DNA of 64,000 nucleotides, taken from assembly GCF_900116205.1 (NCBI RefSeq), contig NZ_FOZS01000002.1:930001-994000 (forward strand). The letters run 5' to 3'. Below the pieces are notes generated by a model. The model saw only the letters and a program-made list of their open reading frames with translations, was not told where the DNA came from and made no database searches. Below, in pieces: positions 8,917 through 18,352 of this stretch. The position numbers and the translations under genes were made by a program. Numbering within the stretch: position 1 is the first letter of the stretch; every line of letters starts with the position of its first letter. The DNA is from Halostagnicola kamekurae. Lineage in GTDB: Archaea > Halobacteriota > Halobacteria > Halobacteriales > Natrialbaceae.

Positions 8917-10548
8917 TCAGTCGAAGTGGAACCGTTCGATCGCTCGAGACGAGCGGAACACCGACAGCGCGCCGAGACAGCCCGCCATCGCTGCGCTCAG
9001 TGCGGCCCCAAGAACGCCGATAACGACGGGGTGGACGCCGAGCGAGTCGGCGAGGGCGTCGTTGATGAGGCCCGTGTGTGCGAACATCGTCGGCGCCGCG
9101 ACCAGAAAGAGCGCGATCGAGTAGACGGCGAACGCGATCGTACTCGGGATGATCGCTTCCTGACTCCGGGAGACGCTCACCTCCTCGTACCGCGGAAAGA
9201 GCGTCCCGATTCCCGACGCGAGCGGGCCGGCACACAGCCCCAGGACGAGCGCCGAGAGCGTGTACGTGCCGACCAGCGGGAGCACCATCGGACTCACGAT
9301 GCCCAGTGCGGCGGTCGCAATGACCGTCACCGGGACGCCGACGAGGACGCCGGCGACCACGTGCCCGGCGACCAGGGTTTTACCGGAGGACACTCCGAGC
9401 GCAGTTACCGGCAGCGACGCGCCTTCGTTCCCGAGCACGTTCAACGTGAACAGCGACCCGGTGATCCAGGCCCCAGAGAGGCCGACGAGAAGCGGGAGGA
9501 TACCACCGACGCTGCCGGTCCGGACGGTCGACGTGATCGGCATCACGAGTAACATCAGCGGGTAGAGTACGAACGAGAGCGTGATCGGGTTTCGTCTGGC
9601 GCGGATCCAGTCGACTCGAGCGACGCCGTAAATCGGCCTCGAGACGACGGACGCGAGCCTCGAGGAGCCCGATTCGGTCGGTTCTGTCTTCGTTTCGTAG
9701 TGATCGACCCGAACCGGGTCGGCGTACCAGAGCCACTCCGCGAGGCGGCCGAGGACGGCGGGGGCGATCGCCACGCCGACGGCGACCAACCCGACCGCAC
9801 CGAACGCGCGGAGTACGGACGCGTCGGTACTGAGCGCGAGTAGCGCCAGATCACCGAACCACGCCAGTGGAGTTCGGACCACGATCGAAACCACCGGATC
9901 GAGCACGGATCCGACCGAGTTGGTGATGAAGACGCCCATATAAACCACTCCGAGGATTGCGAGAAATACCGTCCGAAGACGGGCCAGAAGCTTCGACCTC
10001 GCCCCGGAGTTCTTGACCGCGAGGGCGAGTACGAACCCGGAGAGAATGCCGAGCGTGACGATCGAACAGAAGGTAACGAGCAGGAGCGGCGCGGTGGCGA
10101 CCGACCCGGCGCCGGCCGCGAACACGAGCGCGCCGATTCCGCCGAGGACGAACGCAGGGACGCCCCAGAGAAGTAGCTTACCGACGACCAACCCGCCGAT
10201 CAACTCGCGGTGAGAAATCGTCGTCAACAGGCCGTCGGATCGATCCGGGTCCAATCCGGTCGCGTACGTCTGGTAGCCGCTCAACCCCGTGATGAAGATC
10301 CAGACGTAGACGACACCCATCCGCGCGACCTCGAGCGGTTCCTCGAACTCCCCGGACGCGACGCCCGATCCGAACGCGTACAACAGACCGATTCCCACCA
10401 TAGCGAACAGTCCCATAAATCCGATCGCGATCACGATGGCCAGCAATTGCATCGGATTGTCGCGCAGTTTGCGCCACTGACGGCGGATCTCCGTTCGGCC
10501 GACGGTCCAGACGTGGCTCATCGCCTGCGAGCGATTCGCGCCGATCAT
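8917..10548 (-). CDS. ABC-2 type transporter permease
   Basis: 543 residues with about 12 hydrophobic segments spread over the protein, separated by a charged loop near residue 270-310 (YETKTEPTESG). The architecture of N-terminal MSHVWTVGRTEIRRQW then paired membrane blocks fits large haloarchaeal ABC-2 exporter permeases. The start at ATG 10548 was chosen because a strong Shine-Dalgarno GGAGGGG lies seven bases before it; a GTG at 10608 would add 20 residues. The ATP-binding partner is immediately upstream. Substrate unknown. Confidence 0.8.
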   Translation of the reverse strand: MIGANRSQAMSHVWTVGRTEIRRQWRKLRDNPMQLLAIVIAIGFMGLFAMVGIGLLYAFGSGVASGEFEEPLEVARMGVVYVWIFITGLSGYQTYATGLDPDRSDGLLTTISHRELIGGLVVGKLLLWGVPAFVLGGIGALVFAAGAGSVATAPLLLVTFCSIVTLGILSGFVLALAVKNSGARSKLLARLRTVFLAILGVVYMGVFITNSVGSVLDPVVSIVVRTPLAWFGDLALLALSTDASVLRAFGAVGLVAVGVAIAPAVLGRLAEWLWYADPVRVDHYETKTEPTESGSSRLASVVSRPIYGVARVDWIRARRNPITLSFVLYPLMLLVMPITSTVRTGSVGGILPLLVGLSGAWITGSLFTLNVLGNEGASLPVTALGVSSGKTLVAGHVVAGVLVGVPVTVIATAALGIVSPMVLPLVGTYTLSALVLGLCAGPLASGIGTLFPRYEEVSVSRSQEAIIPSTIAFAVYSIALFLVAAPTMFAHTGLINDALADSLGVHPVVIGVLGAALSAAMAGCLGALSVFRSSRAIERFHFD

Positions 10549-10664
10549 AGTCTCCCCTCCATCCGTCGTACCCGCGGCTGCACCGACCGCTCGAGTCGTC
10601 TTCGCCACGGTGGTGCGAGATCGACCCTTTCGTGACTGTGCCGGAAGAGTGCTCCGTACATCCG

Positions 10665-11417
10665 TTACTCACCGACGACTGGGGCACTGTGGTCGGTCGT
10701 TACCGAGAGGAAGACGTCCTCGAGAGTGGAGTCTTCCGCGGCCTCGAGCGTTCCGGTCAACTCCGCCGGATCGCCCTCTTCGACGATGCGGCCCTGATAG
10801 AGCACGCCGACGAGGTCCGCCAGTTCCTCGACGACCGAGAGGATGTGCGTCGAGAGGAAGACGGTGTGGCCCTCGTCGGCGACCTGGTCGAGGACGTCGA
10901 GAACGGTCCGCGCCGCGCGCGGGTCGAGTCCGGACGTCGGCTCGTCGAGGAAGACGACATCGGGTTCGTGTAGCAAGGCCTGGATGAGTCCGATCTTCTG
11001 GCGCATCCCTTTCGAGTACGCCTCGATCCGCTTTGTGGCATCTGCCCGGAGATCGAACCGATCCAGCCAGCCGTCGATGCGTTTGTTCGCGGTCTCCTCT
11101 GGAATGTCCCTGAGGCGCGCGTAGTACTCGAGTTGTTCCCTGCCCGTGAGTTCGTCGAACACCGGCGGGTCCTCGGGGAGGTAGCCGATCGACGATCGGA
11201 CGGCGTCGCGGTCGGTGACCGGTTCGCCCATGATCGTCGCGCTCCCGGAAGTCGGCCGCGTCAACGTCGTCAGCATTCGCATCGTCGTCGTCTTCCCGGC
11301 ACCGTTCGGTCCGAGAAAGCCGTACACGGTGCCGCTGGGAACGACGAGATCGAGATTATCGACGACGACTGTTCCGTCGAATCGCTTCGTGAGATCGGTT
11401 GCTGTGATAGCGTTCAT
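10665..11417 (-). CDS. ABC-2 type transporter ATP-binding protein
   Basis: 250 residues from MNAITATDL. Walker A GPNGAGKTTTMRML (about 40-53), the signature EAYSKGMRQKIGLIQAL and Walker B DVVFLDEPTSGLDPRA are all present, followed by the H-loop STHILS. This is the DrrA/CcmA-like exporter class. It pairs with the permease gene on the same strand. A perfect dyad (GTGAGT-AC-ACTCAC) lies 19-32 bases before the start and a TTTTATA stretch lies between the dyad and the ATG. Likely exports a lipid, peptide or drug-like compound, which cannot be specified. Confidence 0.88.
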   Translation of the reverse strand: MNAITATDLTKRFDGTVVVDNLDLVVPSGTVYGFLGPNGAGKTTTMRMLTTLTRPTSGSATIMGEPVTDRDAVRSSIGYLPEDPPVFDELTGREQLEYYARLRDIPEETANKRIDGWLDRFDLRADATKRIEAYSKGMRQKIGLIQALLHEPDVVFLDEPTSGLDPRAARTVLDVLDQVADEGHTVFLSTHILSVVEELADLVGVLYQGRIVEEGDPAELTGTLEAAEDSTLEDVFLSVTTDHSAPVVGE

Positions 11418-11435
11418 GTCTATAAAATTTCTCTT

Positions 11436-11449
11436 GTGAGTACACTCAC
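11436..11449. promoter_or_regulatory. Dyad before the ABC exporter operon
   Basis: GTGAGT and ACTCAC form a perfect 6-base inverted repeat with a 2-base centre, overlapping the place where a TATA box would sit for a leaderless transcript starting at 11417. This is a plausible operator. The rest of 11418-11666 has no recognisable gene; it contains the separate upstream flank of aroA's 3' end. Confidence 0.35.
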
Positions 11450-11666
11450 TAAGTGTATGCCAATTAAAAGAACCCACCGCTAGTGTCGCGGTTCCAATCG
11501 AAAATGCGTCCCCCGAACGAACGCGAGGCGCGTCGAGTGCTCCCCCTGAGCCGAACTCGCGTCAGCGGCCAATTCATGGGCATCCGTTCGTTTCCCTCGA
11601 ACCCATAAAACACGATCTACCGTTTTCCGGGTCAGAAAAATCGAGGGGTGAGACGCTGGAGCCGCC

Positions 11667-12959
11667 TTAGTTCTCGGTCTCGAGCGTCGCACCGAGACTC
11701 GAAAGGGTGTCGAAAAACCCGGGGAAGGAAACGTCGACGTGTTCGCCGCCCCGGATCGTCGTTTCGCCGTCGGCGACGAGTCCCGCGAGCGCCAGCGACA
11801 TGACGATGCGGTGGTCGCCGCGTCCGTCGACGATCGCTCCCCGAACCGTCGACTCGTCGCCGTGAACGGTCAATGAATCCCGGGTTTCGGTCGTTTCGAC
11901 GCCCATCTTCTCGAGTTCCTCCGCCATTGCGCTCACGCGATCGGTCTCCTTGTATCGGACGTGTTCAGCGTCGGTGATCCGCGTCTCGCCGTCGGCGACC
12001 GCGCCGAGGGTCGCGATCGTCGGGAGGAGATCAGGCGTGTCTTCGACCGAAACGTCGATTCCCTCGAGCGCACCCGTCGAGACGTCGATCGTCCCGTCGT
12101 CGCGGTTCCATTCGACGTTCGCGCCCATCCGATCGACCACATCGACGATCGCGGTGTCACCCTGCGCGCTCGGATGTGCCCCCTCGATTCGAACGCCACC
12201 CTCGCTCGCGATCGCGCCCGCCGCGAGCGGATACGAGATCGACGAGAAGTCGCCGGGGACGGCGTACTCGCCGCCTTCGGGCGCGTAGGACTGCCCACCC
12301 GGGACCGCGAAGCCGTCATCGGTCGATTCGGCGTCGACGCCGAAGTCAGCCAACACTTCGATCGTCACGTCGACGTACGGCGCGGACTTGAGTTCCGTCT
12401 CGAGGTCGATCTCGAGACCCTCTGCCGTCACCGCGCCGGCCATCAACAGGGCGGTGATGTACTGCGAGGACACGTCGCCCGGAATCGACACGCGGTCGCC
12501 CGACAGCGGACCGGTGACGACCAGTGGTGCCTGTCCATTTTGTCGCGTGCTCGCCGCGTCGGCTCCCAGATCCGAGAGCGCCTCGAGCAGCGGCCCCTGT
12601 GGACGCGACCGGAGCGACCCGTCGCCGGTGAGCACGCTCGTGCCGTCGGCCAGCGCCGCCGCCGCGGTGACGAGACGCATCGTCGTGCCGCTGTTGTCGC
12701 AGTCGATCACGTCCGCCGGCACCTCGGGAGTCCCGTCGAAGCCCTCGATCTCGAGGGTCCCGTCGTCCGATCGGGTGACGCTGCCCCCGAACAGGGTCAC
12801 CGCACGCGCGGTCGCTCGCGTATCCGCACTCCAGAGCGCGTCGCGGACCGTCGCGCTATCGGCGTACCCCGACGCCAGAATCGCACGATGCGTGTAACTC
12901 TTCGATGGCGGTGCCGTCGCCGTTCCCTCGAGCTCCGACGGAGCGAGCGTGACGTTCAT
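11667..12959 (-). CDS. aroA: 3-phosphoshikimate 1-carboxyvinyltransferase (EPSP synthase)
   Basis: 430 residues. It joins shikimate 3-phosphate and phosphoenolpyruvate. [10 protein letters not shown] (about 17-26), DNSGTTMRL (about 87-95), [10 protein letters not shown] and [12 protein letters not shown] are the expected substrate-binding motifs, in order. Length is normal. aroC is downstream on the same strand with two exporter genes between. Confidence 0.95.
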   Translation of the reverse strand: MNVTLAPSELEGTATAPPSKSYTHRAILASGYADSATVRDALWSADTRATARAVTLFGGSVTRSDDGTLEIEGFDGTPEVPADVIDCDNSGTTMRLVTAAAALADGTSVLTGDGSLRSRPQGPLLEALSDLGADAASTRQNGQAPLVVTGPLSGDRVSIPGDVSSQYITALLMAGAVTAEGLEIDLETELKSAPYVDVTIEVLADFGVDAESTDDGFAVPGGQSYAPEGGEYAVPGDFSSISYPLAAGAIASEGGVRIEGAHPSAQGDTAIVDVVDRMGANVEWNRDDGTIDVSTGALEGIDVSVEDTPDLLPTIATLGAVADGETRITDAEHVRYKETDRVSAMAEELEKMGVETTETRDSLTVHGDESTVRGAIVDGRGDHRIVMSLALAGLVADGETTIRGGEHVDVSFPGFFDTLSSLGATLETEN

Positions 12960-13058
12960 GCTCGGTCTGTGGAGTGGATGCCCTATACCGATACCGGTAC
13001 GGTTGGCCAGAACGATCGGACCGCTCTCTCGGCCGCCAGATTCTGCAGGAGGATTCGA

Positions 13059-14211
13059 TCACTCGGGACAGCCGATCGACGCCACGATTTCCTCGAGCGG
13101 TTCGCCCGGATGCGGGCTCGAAACCTCGTAGCTCACGCCTTCGCACTCCCAGAAGATGCTCTCGAGGCCACCGGCGCGACGATACGCCTCGTGACCGGCG
13201 ATATCGATCGGTGTGAGCACGTCCGGATGGAATCGGGGTTGCTCCCTGACGGCGACGAACAGTTCGCGTTCGGGCGTGGTCGGCTCGACGTACCAGCTCG
13301 TCGCCGTCGTGCCGAAACCCCTGTTCAGGACGGTGATTCGGTCGAGTTCGAAGCCGTCCGGTATCGCGGGGTTCGGGAGGTCGAACGAAAGTTCCGCCTC
13401 CGCGGCCGCCGGCGTGTCGAAGACTCCGATGGGTTCGGCGCCGATCGACTTGACCTCGGCGTTCGGCGGCGGATCGTAGGTAAACGTCTCGTCGTCTATC
13501 CCCTCGTTGATCTCGAGCTCGTCGTAGGTCACCGTGAGGCTGTGGAGGGTACGGTCGTCGGTTTCGACGACCGTCCGCTCTTTGATCGGGTATCGACTCT
13601 CGCGATCGACCCAGATCGACCGGACCGTCTCCGCCTCCTCGACCTCAGCCTCATCGACCCCCCCCCCCGAGCGGAATCGTGTATATCGTTTCCCCGACCA
13701 GCAACTCGATCGATCGGCCGACTTCCTCGTCCGATTTCGGGGTCGCATCGACGACGTACGCGTCCCTGTCGTCGACCGTGTCAGTTCCGTCGAGGGCCAG
13801 ATCGTACTCCTCGAGGAGCGATTGCAGGATCAGACGGGTTCGGTCCTCGACGAACCGGTTCGGGTGGTGGCGTTCGAGAACTTTTCCCGTGGTCGGATAG
13901 TACCCCCACGTCACCGCCTGCGTTCGGACCGACACTGTCCCCTCGGGCGCCCGCGAGTCGGACGACTCGAGGACCTCCCGTCGCTGGGCGTCCGGCGGTC
14001 GCTGAAAGAGTCGTTCCCGGCGTTCGATGGTCTCTTCCGGCGTTTCGGCCGTCATCGTCCGGACGGCGGCGAGGTTGTTGACGGCCTCTCGAGCGTCGAT
14101 GGCCGCTCGAACGAGGTCGTCGCCGGAAGGGTCGTCCGCCGAACTCGTTTTCTCGAGACACCCGGCGAGGGCACCGGTGACACCTGCTGCGATGAGACGG
14201 CGGCGGCGCAT
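13059..14211 (-). pseudogene. LolA-like lipoprotein, frameshifted at a G11 run
   Basis: The 5' part (14211 down to a TGA at 13651-13653) encodes a lipoprotein N-terminus with a lipobox LAGC (Cys 18) and runs to YTIPLGGGGR. The 3' part continues in another frame from about 13671 to 13059. The break is at 11 G on the coding strand (C at 13658-13668). Ten G would join the two frames into one protein of 383 residues, close to the 387 of the intact paralogue at 3123-4286, and the two align across the join (YRIPL versus YTIPL; DGFELDRIT versus SGFDLESVT). It may be a sequencing error, a real lesion or a switching tract. Confidence 0.8.
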
Positions 14212-14349
14212 ACGTCATCGTTGTAAGGTTTATTGAAAAACGTGGGGATTTGTTTCGAACTTACGGCGACGCCGGACGAAGGGAAGATCCCGTTCCGCGC
14301 CGGTGCCGGGACCCTCGTAATTATGTGCTCGCCTGCCACAGTTCCGGCC

Positions 14350-15630
14350 ATGGATATCGACCTCGAACCGCTTCGGTCCGCGCTCGCGGCCGAGGGTATC
14401 GACGGCTACCTCATCGACGCCGACGGATCGGACTCCGACCAGCGGTACGTCTCCGATTTCACTGCCCCGGACCCCTACCAGACGCTGGTTACGACCGCGC
14501 CGACCGGCCAGTCGAGCGGATCGGCCGGTCCGTCCGAGCCGACTGGTTCGTCCGAATCAGCAGAGTCGCCCGGATCGGACGAGTTCGGCGGGCGTCGCGG
14601 CGTCCATCTCCTAGTCTCCGGCCTCGAGTACGGGCGAGCGCGCACGGACGCGACCGTCGACTCGATCGCTCGACGCGCCGACTTCGACTATCGCGACCGC
14701 GTCGCGGAATACGGCCCCCAGGAGGGAACCGTCCGGACGATCGCGGCGTTTCTCGAGTCACACGACGTCGAGTCGGTGGCCGTTCCCCCGAGCTTCCCGA
14801 CGGGGACCGCGGACGGACTTCGGGAACGGGGGATTTCGGTGACGGTCGAATCCCAGAGGATCGTCGAAACGGAGATCCGAGCGCGCAAATCCGGGTGGGA
14901 GGTCGAACAGATTCAGTCGACCCAGCGTGCGAACGAGCGGGCGATGGCCGTCGCCGAGGAGTTGATCGCGACCGCGGACGTCGAGGACGGCGTTCTCGTG
15001 TACGACGGCGACCCGCTGACGAGCGAGCGCGTCACGACTGAGATCGAAATCGAACTGCTTCGCAACGGCTGTGCGCTCGACGAGACGATCGTCGCCTGCG
15101 GGGCCGACGGCGCGGACCCCCACGACCGCGGCAGCGGCCCACTCGAGGCGGACGAACTGATCGTGATCGACATCTTCCCGCGGGACAAGGAGACTGGCTA
15201 CTTCGGCGATATGACCCGCACGTTCCTGCGCGGCGTCCCGAGCGAGGAACAACGCCGGCGATACGACGTGACCCAGCGCGCTTACGAGGCGGCCCTCGAG
15301 GCCGTCGAGGCGGGCGTAACGGGAGCGGCGGTCCACGACGTGGCCTGCGACGTGATCGAAGACGCCGGCTACGAAACCCTGCGGAGCGATCCGACGACGG
15401 AAACGGGCTACATTCACAACACGGGCCACGGCGTCGGCCTCGACATCCACGAACAGCCCACGGTGTCGCCGTCCGGCGGGGAACTCGAGCCCGGCCACGT
15501 CATCAGCATCGAGCCCGGCATCTACGATCCGGCCGTCGGCGGCGTCCGAATCGAGGATCTGGTCGTCGTCACCGAGGACGGACACAGGAATTTCAACGAG
15601 TACGGCGTTCGCCTCGAGCCGAGGGCGTAG
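14350..15630 (+). CDS. M24 family metallopeptidase (Xaa-Pro peptidase-like)
   Basis: 426 residues from MDIDLEPLRSAL. Residues about 1-200 form a creatinase N-terminal domain; the C-terminal pita-bread domain holds the five metal ligands: Asp in IVIDIFPRD, Asp in FGDMTRTF, His in HNTGHGVGLDIHE, Glu in SIEPGIYD and Glu in VRIEDLVV. It probably removes an N-terminal residue before proline. There is a low-complexity Ser/Gly/Glu insert at about residues 55-80 (SGSAGPSEPTGSSESAESPG), typical of halophile loops. An upstream in-frame ATG at 14233 would add 39 residues overlapping the divergent promoter and was not used. Confidence 0.9.
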   Translation: MDIDLEPLRSALAAEGIDGYLIDADGSDSDQRYVSDFTAPDPYQTLVTTAPTGQSSGSAGPSEPTGSSESAESPGSDEFGGRRGVHLLVSGLEYGRARTDATVDSIARRADFDYRDRVAEYGPQEGTVRTIAAFLESHDVESVAVPPSFPTGTADGLRERGISVTVESQRIVETEIRARKSGWEVEQIQSTQRANERAMAVAEELIATADVEDGVLVYDGDPLTSERVTTEIEIELLRNGCALDETIVACGADGADPHDRGSGPLEADELIVIDIFPRDKETGYFGDMTRTFLRGVPSEEQRRRYDVTQRAYEAALEAVEAGVTGAAVHDVACDVIEDAGYETLRSDPTTETGYIHNTGHGVGLDIHEQPTVSPSGGELEPGHVISIEPGIYDPAVGGVRIEDLVVVTEDGHRNFNEYGVRLEPRA

Positions 15631-15675
15631 CCGGCACCGAGACGAATCGGTCTCGAACGAGACAGAGTGGGAGAT

Positions 15676-16230
15676 TCAGTTACCCGCACAGATCTCGAGG
15701 AAGTTCTCGAAGATCTCGTCGCCTTCCTCGGTGTGAGCGACCTCCGGGTGCCACTGGACGCCGTAGAGATCCCGGTCGGTGTCGCTCATCGCCTCGACAC
15801 CGCAGACGTCGCTCGAGGCGGTCCGTTCGAATCCATCGGGAACTTCTTTGACCTCGTCGGCATGACTCGCCCAGACGCGGGTTTCGGGATACAGCGAACC
15901 CGTGAGCGGGTCGTCCTCCGAGTGCAGGTCGACGGTGACGTCGGCGTAGCCGCCGTACTCGCCGCCGCCGACGCGACCGCCGAGTTCCTCGGCGATCAAC
16001 TGCATGCCAAGACAGATTCCCAGCACCGGCATGTCCGACTCGAGGTACGCCGCCGATTCTCCAGTGCGATCCATGTCCGGCCCGCCCGAGAGCACGACGC
16101 CGTCGGCGTCGACGTCTTCAGGTGGCGTGTCGTTGTCGATCAGTTCCGAGTCGACGCCGAGGTCCCGAAGCGCTCGATCCTCCAGGTGCGTAAACTGTCC
16201 GTGGTTGTCCACCACGACGATCTTCGTCAT
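15676..16230 (-). CDS. guaAA: GMP synthase glutaminase subunit
   Basis: 184 residues from MTKIVVVDNHGQ. This class I glutamine amidotransferase releases ammonia for XMP amination. The nucleophile Cys lies in GICLGMQ (about residue 75), and His/Glu in QWHPEV (about 160). Archaea encode this subunit apart from the synthetase, and the short length agrees. An in-frame extension upstream to 16350 would read through a tandem-repeat region and is rejected. No synthetase subunit gene is in the window. Confidence 0.93.
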   Translation of the reverse strand: MTKIVVVDNHGQFTHLEDRALRDLGVDSELIDNDTPPEDVDADGVVLSGGPDMDRTGESAAYLESDMPVLGICLGMQLIAEELGGRVGGGEYGGYADVTVDLHSEDDPLTGSLYPETRVWASHADEVKEVPDGFERTASSDVCGVEAMSDTDRDLYGVQWHPEVAHTEEGDEIFENFLEICAGN

Positions 16231-16289
16231 TGGCGGGGGATAGCGAGCGAGTCGGTAAAAGCAGTCCGGAAGCGAACCCGATCGCTGCC

Positions 16290-16401
16290 GTCGGCCCTGA
16301 CTCGTCGGCCCCGTCGGCTCTGATTCGTCGGTGTCACCGGCCTGACTCACCGGTATCGTCGGTCTGATTCATCGGTACCGTCGATTCTGACTCGTCCGTC
16401 T
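16290..16401. repeat. Five imperfect tandem copies of a 22-23 base unit
   Basis: Units at 16290-16312, 16313-16335, 16336-16357, 16358-16379 and 16380-16401 share the core CTGAYTCRTCGG followed by a variable pyrimidine-rich end; each starts GTCGG or ACCGG. The array lies between the divergent guaAA gene and a 45-residue ORF, 60 bases before the guaAA start. There are no unique spacers, so it is not CRISPR. Confidence 0.8.
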
Positions 16402-16456
16402 GCTACCGGTGCGCGCAGTCGGTACGTTTATGCGCATTTCCGACGATGATCCGCGC

Positions 16457-16594
16457 ATGGCTATCGATCTCAGCGAGTTCGACCATCCGGCGTGGCTCAC
16501 CGCAGCGGGAACGGGCGTGGGATACCTGTTGATCCTCGTTTTGCTGACTATCCTGCTCTTTCTCGTTCCGTGGGGCATCTTCGAACTGTTGTAA
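16457..16594 (+). CDS. 45-residue membrane protein
   Basis: MAIDLSEFDHPAWLTAAGTG is followed by one strong membrane segment (LLILVLLTILLFLVPWGIF) and a short end. The single-span topology and position beside guaAA suggest a small conserved haloarchaeal membrane protein; its role is not known. An ATG at 16409 in frame is possible but adds a hydrophilic leader. Confidence 0.6.
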   Translation: MAIDLSEFDHPAWLTAAGTGVGYLLILVLLTILLFLVPWGIFELL

Positions 16595-16764
16595 GTCGCT
16601 CCCTCGGTCGCTTATCCCTACGCCGAAAGCGACTTGCTCGTATCTTAGGTGGTTTCTAGAGATTGGTATTGGCCGTCAGTGTTCTCGCATTACAGGTTCA
16701 TGGTTTATTGAATTTCATATTAATGGGACAGAAGTAATTTAAATTTAGCTTCCATGTTCGAACC

Positions 16765-16935
16765 ATGACATCCAGGCAGTTTAAGACAATTATCGGGATA
16801 GCAATGGTTGGAATCGGACTTGTACAGGTGTCTCTCTATGCCGTACAAAGCGAGTTGATTCCCACCGGTTTGGGAGCCTTTTACTCGCTACTCGGAATCG
16901 TTTACCTCTGGGCTGAAGTATACGCTGCTGAGTAG
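16765..16935 (+). CDS. 56-residue membrane protein, AT-richer than neighbours
   Basis: Translation begins MTSRQFKTIIGIAMVGIG and ends WAEVYAAE at a TAG. Two hydrophobic segments are predicted (about 8-24 and 36-51) joined by AVQSELIPTG. A TTTAAATTTA box lies about 20-28 bases before the ATG. Codon third positions are much less G/C-biased than in flanking genes, suggesting recent arrival or relaxed selection. No homologue recognised. Confidence 0.5.
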   Translation: MTSRQFKTIIGIAMVGIGLVQVSLYAVQSELIPTGLGAFYSLLGIVYLWAEVYAAE

Positions 16936-17046
16936 TACTGTTTCCGGGATCATCGCGTCGAAGCACGCGTTTGAACGACCTGCGTAGAATAGCAGCAGCG
17001 TCGCGCTCGAGAATCGTCCTCCTACAAACCGGCTCGAGAAGCCGCT

Positions 17047-18264
17047 TCAGGCGAACGTCTTCGAGACGTCCTCGGTCTCGTCGGAACTGGCCTGAACCTT
17101 CTCCCAGGCGTTCTGGAAGTCCTCCATCCGGATCTCGGTTCGGTCGTCGCGGATGGCGAACATCCCGGCCTCGGTACAGATCGCCTTGACGTCGGCACCG
17201 GAGGCCTCGTCGGCCTCGGCGGCGAGGGACTCGAACTCGACGTCGTCGGCGACGTTCATGCCTCGAGTGTGGATCTGGAAGATCAGTTCTCGGCCCTCCT
17301 GATCGGGTTTGGGAACTTCGATGAGTCGGTCGAAGCGGCCGGGGCGGAGGATGGCGCGATCGAGCATGTCGAAGCGGTTGGTGGCGGCGATGATGCGGAT
17401 CTCGCCGCGCTCTTCGAAGCCGTCCATCTCCGAGAGCAGTTGCATCATCGTCCGCTGGACTTCGGCGTCGCCGGAGGTCTTGGACTCGGTTCGCTTGGCG
17501 GCGATGGCGTCGATCTCGTCGATGAAGATGACCGCGGGTTCGTGCTCGCGTGCGACCTCGAAGAGGTCTCGAACGAGTTTCGCACCTTCACCGATGAACT
17601 TGTGGACCAGCTCCGAGCCGGCCATCTTGATGAACGTCGCGTCGGTCTGGTTTGCGACCGCTTTCGCGAGCATCGTCTTACCGGTTCCCGGCGGTCCGTG
17701 AAGGAGGACGCCGCTCGGCGGTTCGATACCGACGTCGTCGAACATGCCGGGTTTCTTCATCGGCATCTCGACGGTTTCGCGAACCTCCTGTAGCTGGTCC
17801 TCGAGCCCGCCGATGTCCTCGTACTCGACTTCGGGGCTCTGGGTGACTTCCATCACGCGAGCCCGGACGTCGGTCTCTCCGGAGAGGGTCTTGACGATCG
17901 AGAGGGAGTTGTTGACGGCGACCCGGGAATCGGGCTCGAGGTCCTCGCGCATCTCCTCGGTGACCTCGGTCAGGGCCTCCTGATTGTTTCCGTGCTGTTT
18001 GATGATGACGCCTTCGTCGGTCAGTTCCTGAACCGTCGCGACGAAAAGCGGCGACTGCTTTAGCTTCTTGTTTTCGTGGGTGAGTCGCTCGAGTTTCTGC
18101 TGGTACTTGTTGTTCTCGGCGTTCGCATCGAGGAGTTTGTCGCGCATCTCCTCGTTTTGCGACTCGAGGATCTCCAGGCGGTCCTCGAGCGACTGTATTT
18201 TCTCCTGTTGGGACGCCTCGTCCTCGTCGTATGGGAGGTCGACGTCGTCCACAGTGTCGCTCAT
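17047..18264 (-). CDS. pan: Proteasome-activating nucleotidase PAN
   Basis: 405 residues from MSDTVDDVDL. An N-terminal coiled coil (about 15-75) precedes an OB domain, then a AAA+ domain with Walker A GPPGTGKTMLAKAV, Walker B VIFIDEIDAIAAKR and an RPGRFDR arginine-finger region. PAN is the hexameric unfoldase that feeds the archaeal 20S proteasome. The last three residues are TFA, so the usual hydrophobic-Tyr-X docking motif has Phe in place of Tyr. An upstream ATG at 18339 would add 25 atypical residues. The proteasome beta gene is in the same window at 41097. Confidence 0.95.
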   Translation of the reverse strand: MSDTVDDVDLPYDEDEASQQEKIQSLEDRLEILESQNEEMRDKLLDANAENNKYQQKLERLTHENKKLKQSPLFVATVQELTDEGVIIKQHGNNQEALTEVTEEMREDLEPDSRVAVNNSLSIVKTLSGETDVRARVMEVTQSPEVEYEDIGGLEDQLQEVRETVEMPMKKPGMFDDVGIEPPSGVLLHGPPGTGKTMLAKAVANQTDATFIKMAGSELVHKFIGEGAKLVRDLFEVAREHEPAVIFIDEIDAIAAKRTESKTSGDAEVQRTMMQLLSEMDGFEERGEIRIIAATNRFDMLDRAILRPGRFDRLIEVPKPDQEGRELIFQIHTRGMNVADDVEFESLAAEADEASGADVKAICTEAGMFAIRDDRTEIRMEDFQNAWEKVQASSDETEDVSKTFA

Positions 18265-18352
18265 TAACCCACCTTTGGGTGTTGGTTCATAAGAGGCTTC
18301 GGGTCGATACATCGGATATATTTTATTACCGCTGAGCATTTATCGAAACAGA

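Noticed and set aside
11961-14081. Long open frame opposite aroA and the lipoprotein gene
   Set aside because: It is antisense to confirmed genes and a by-product of GC-rich codons; composition is very basic, unlike haloarchaeal proteins.
16290-16401. CRISPR array
   Set aside because: The units are contiguous and degenerate with no unique spacers between them and no cas genes nearby.
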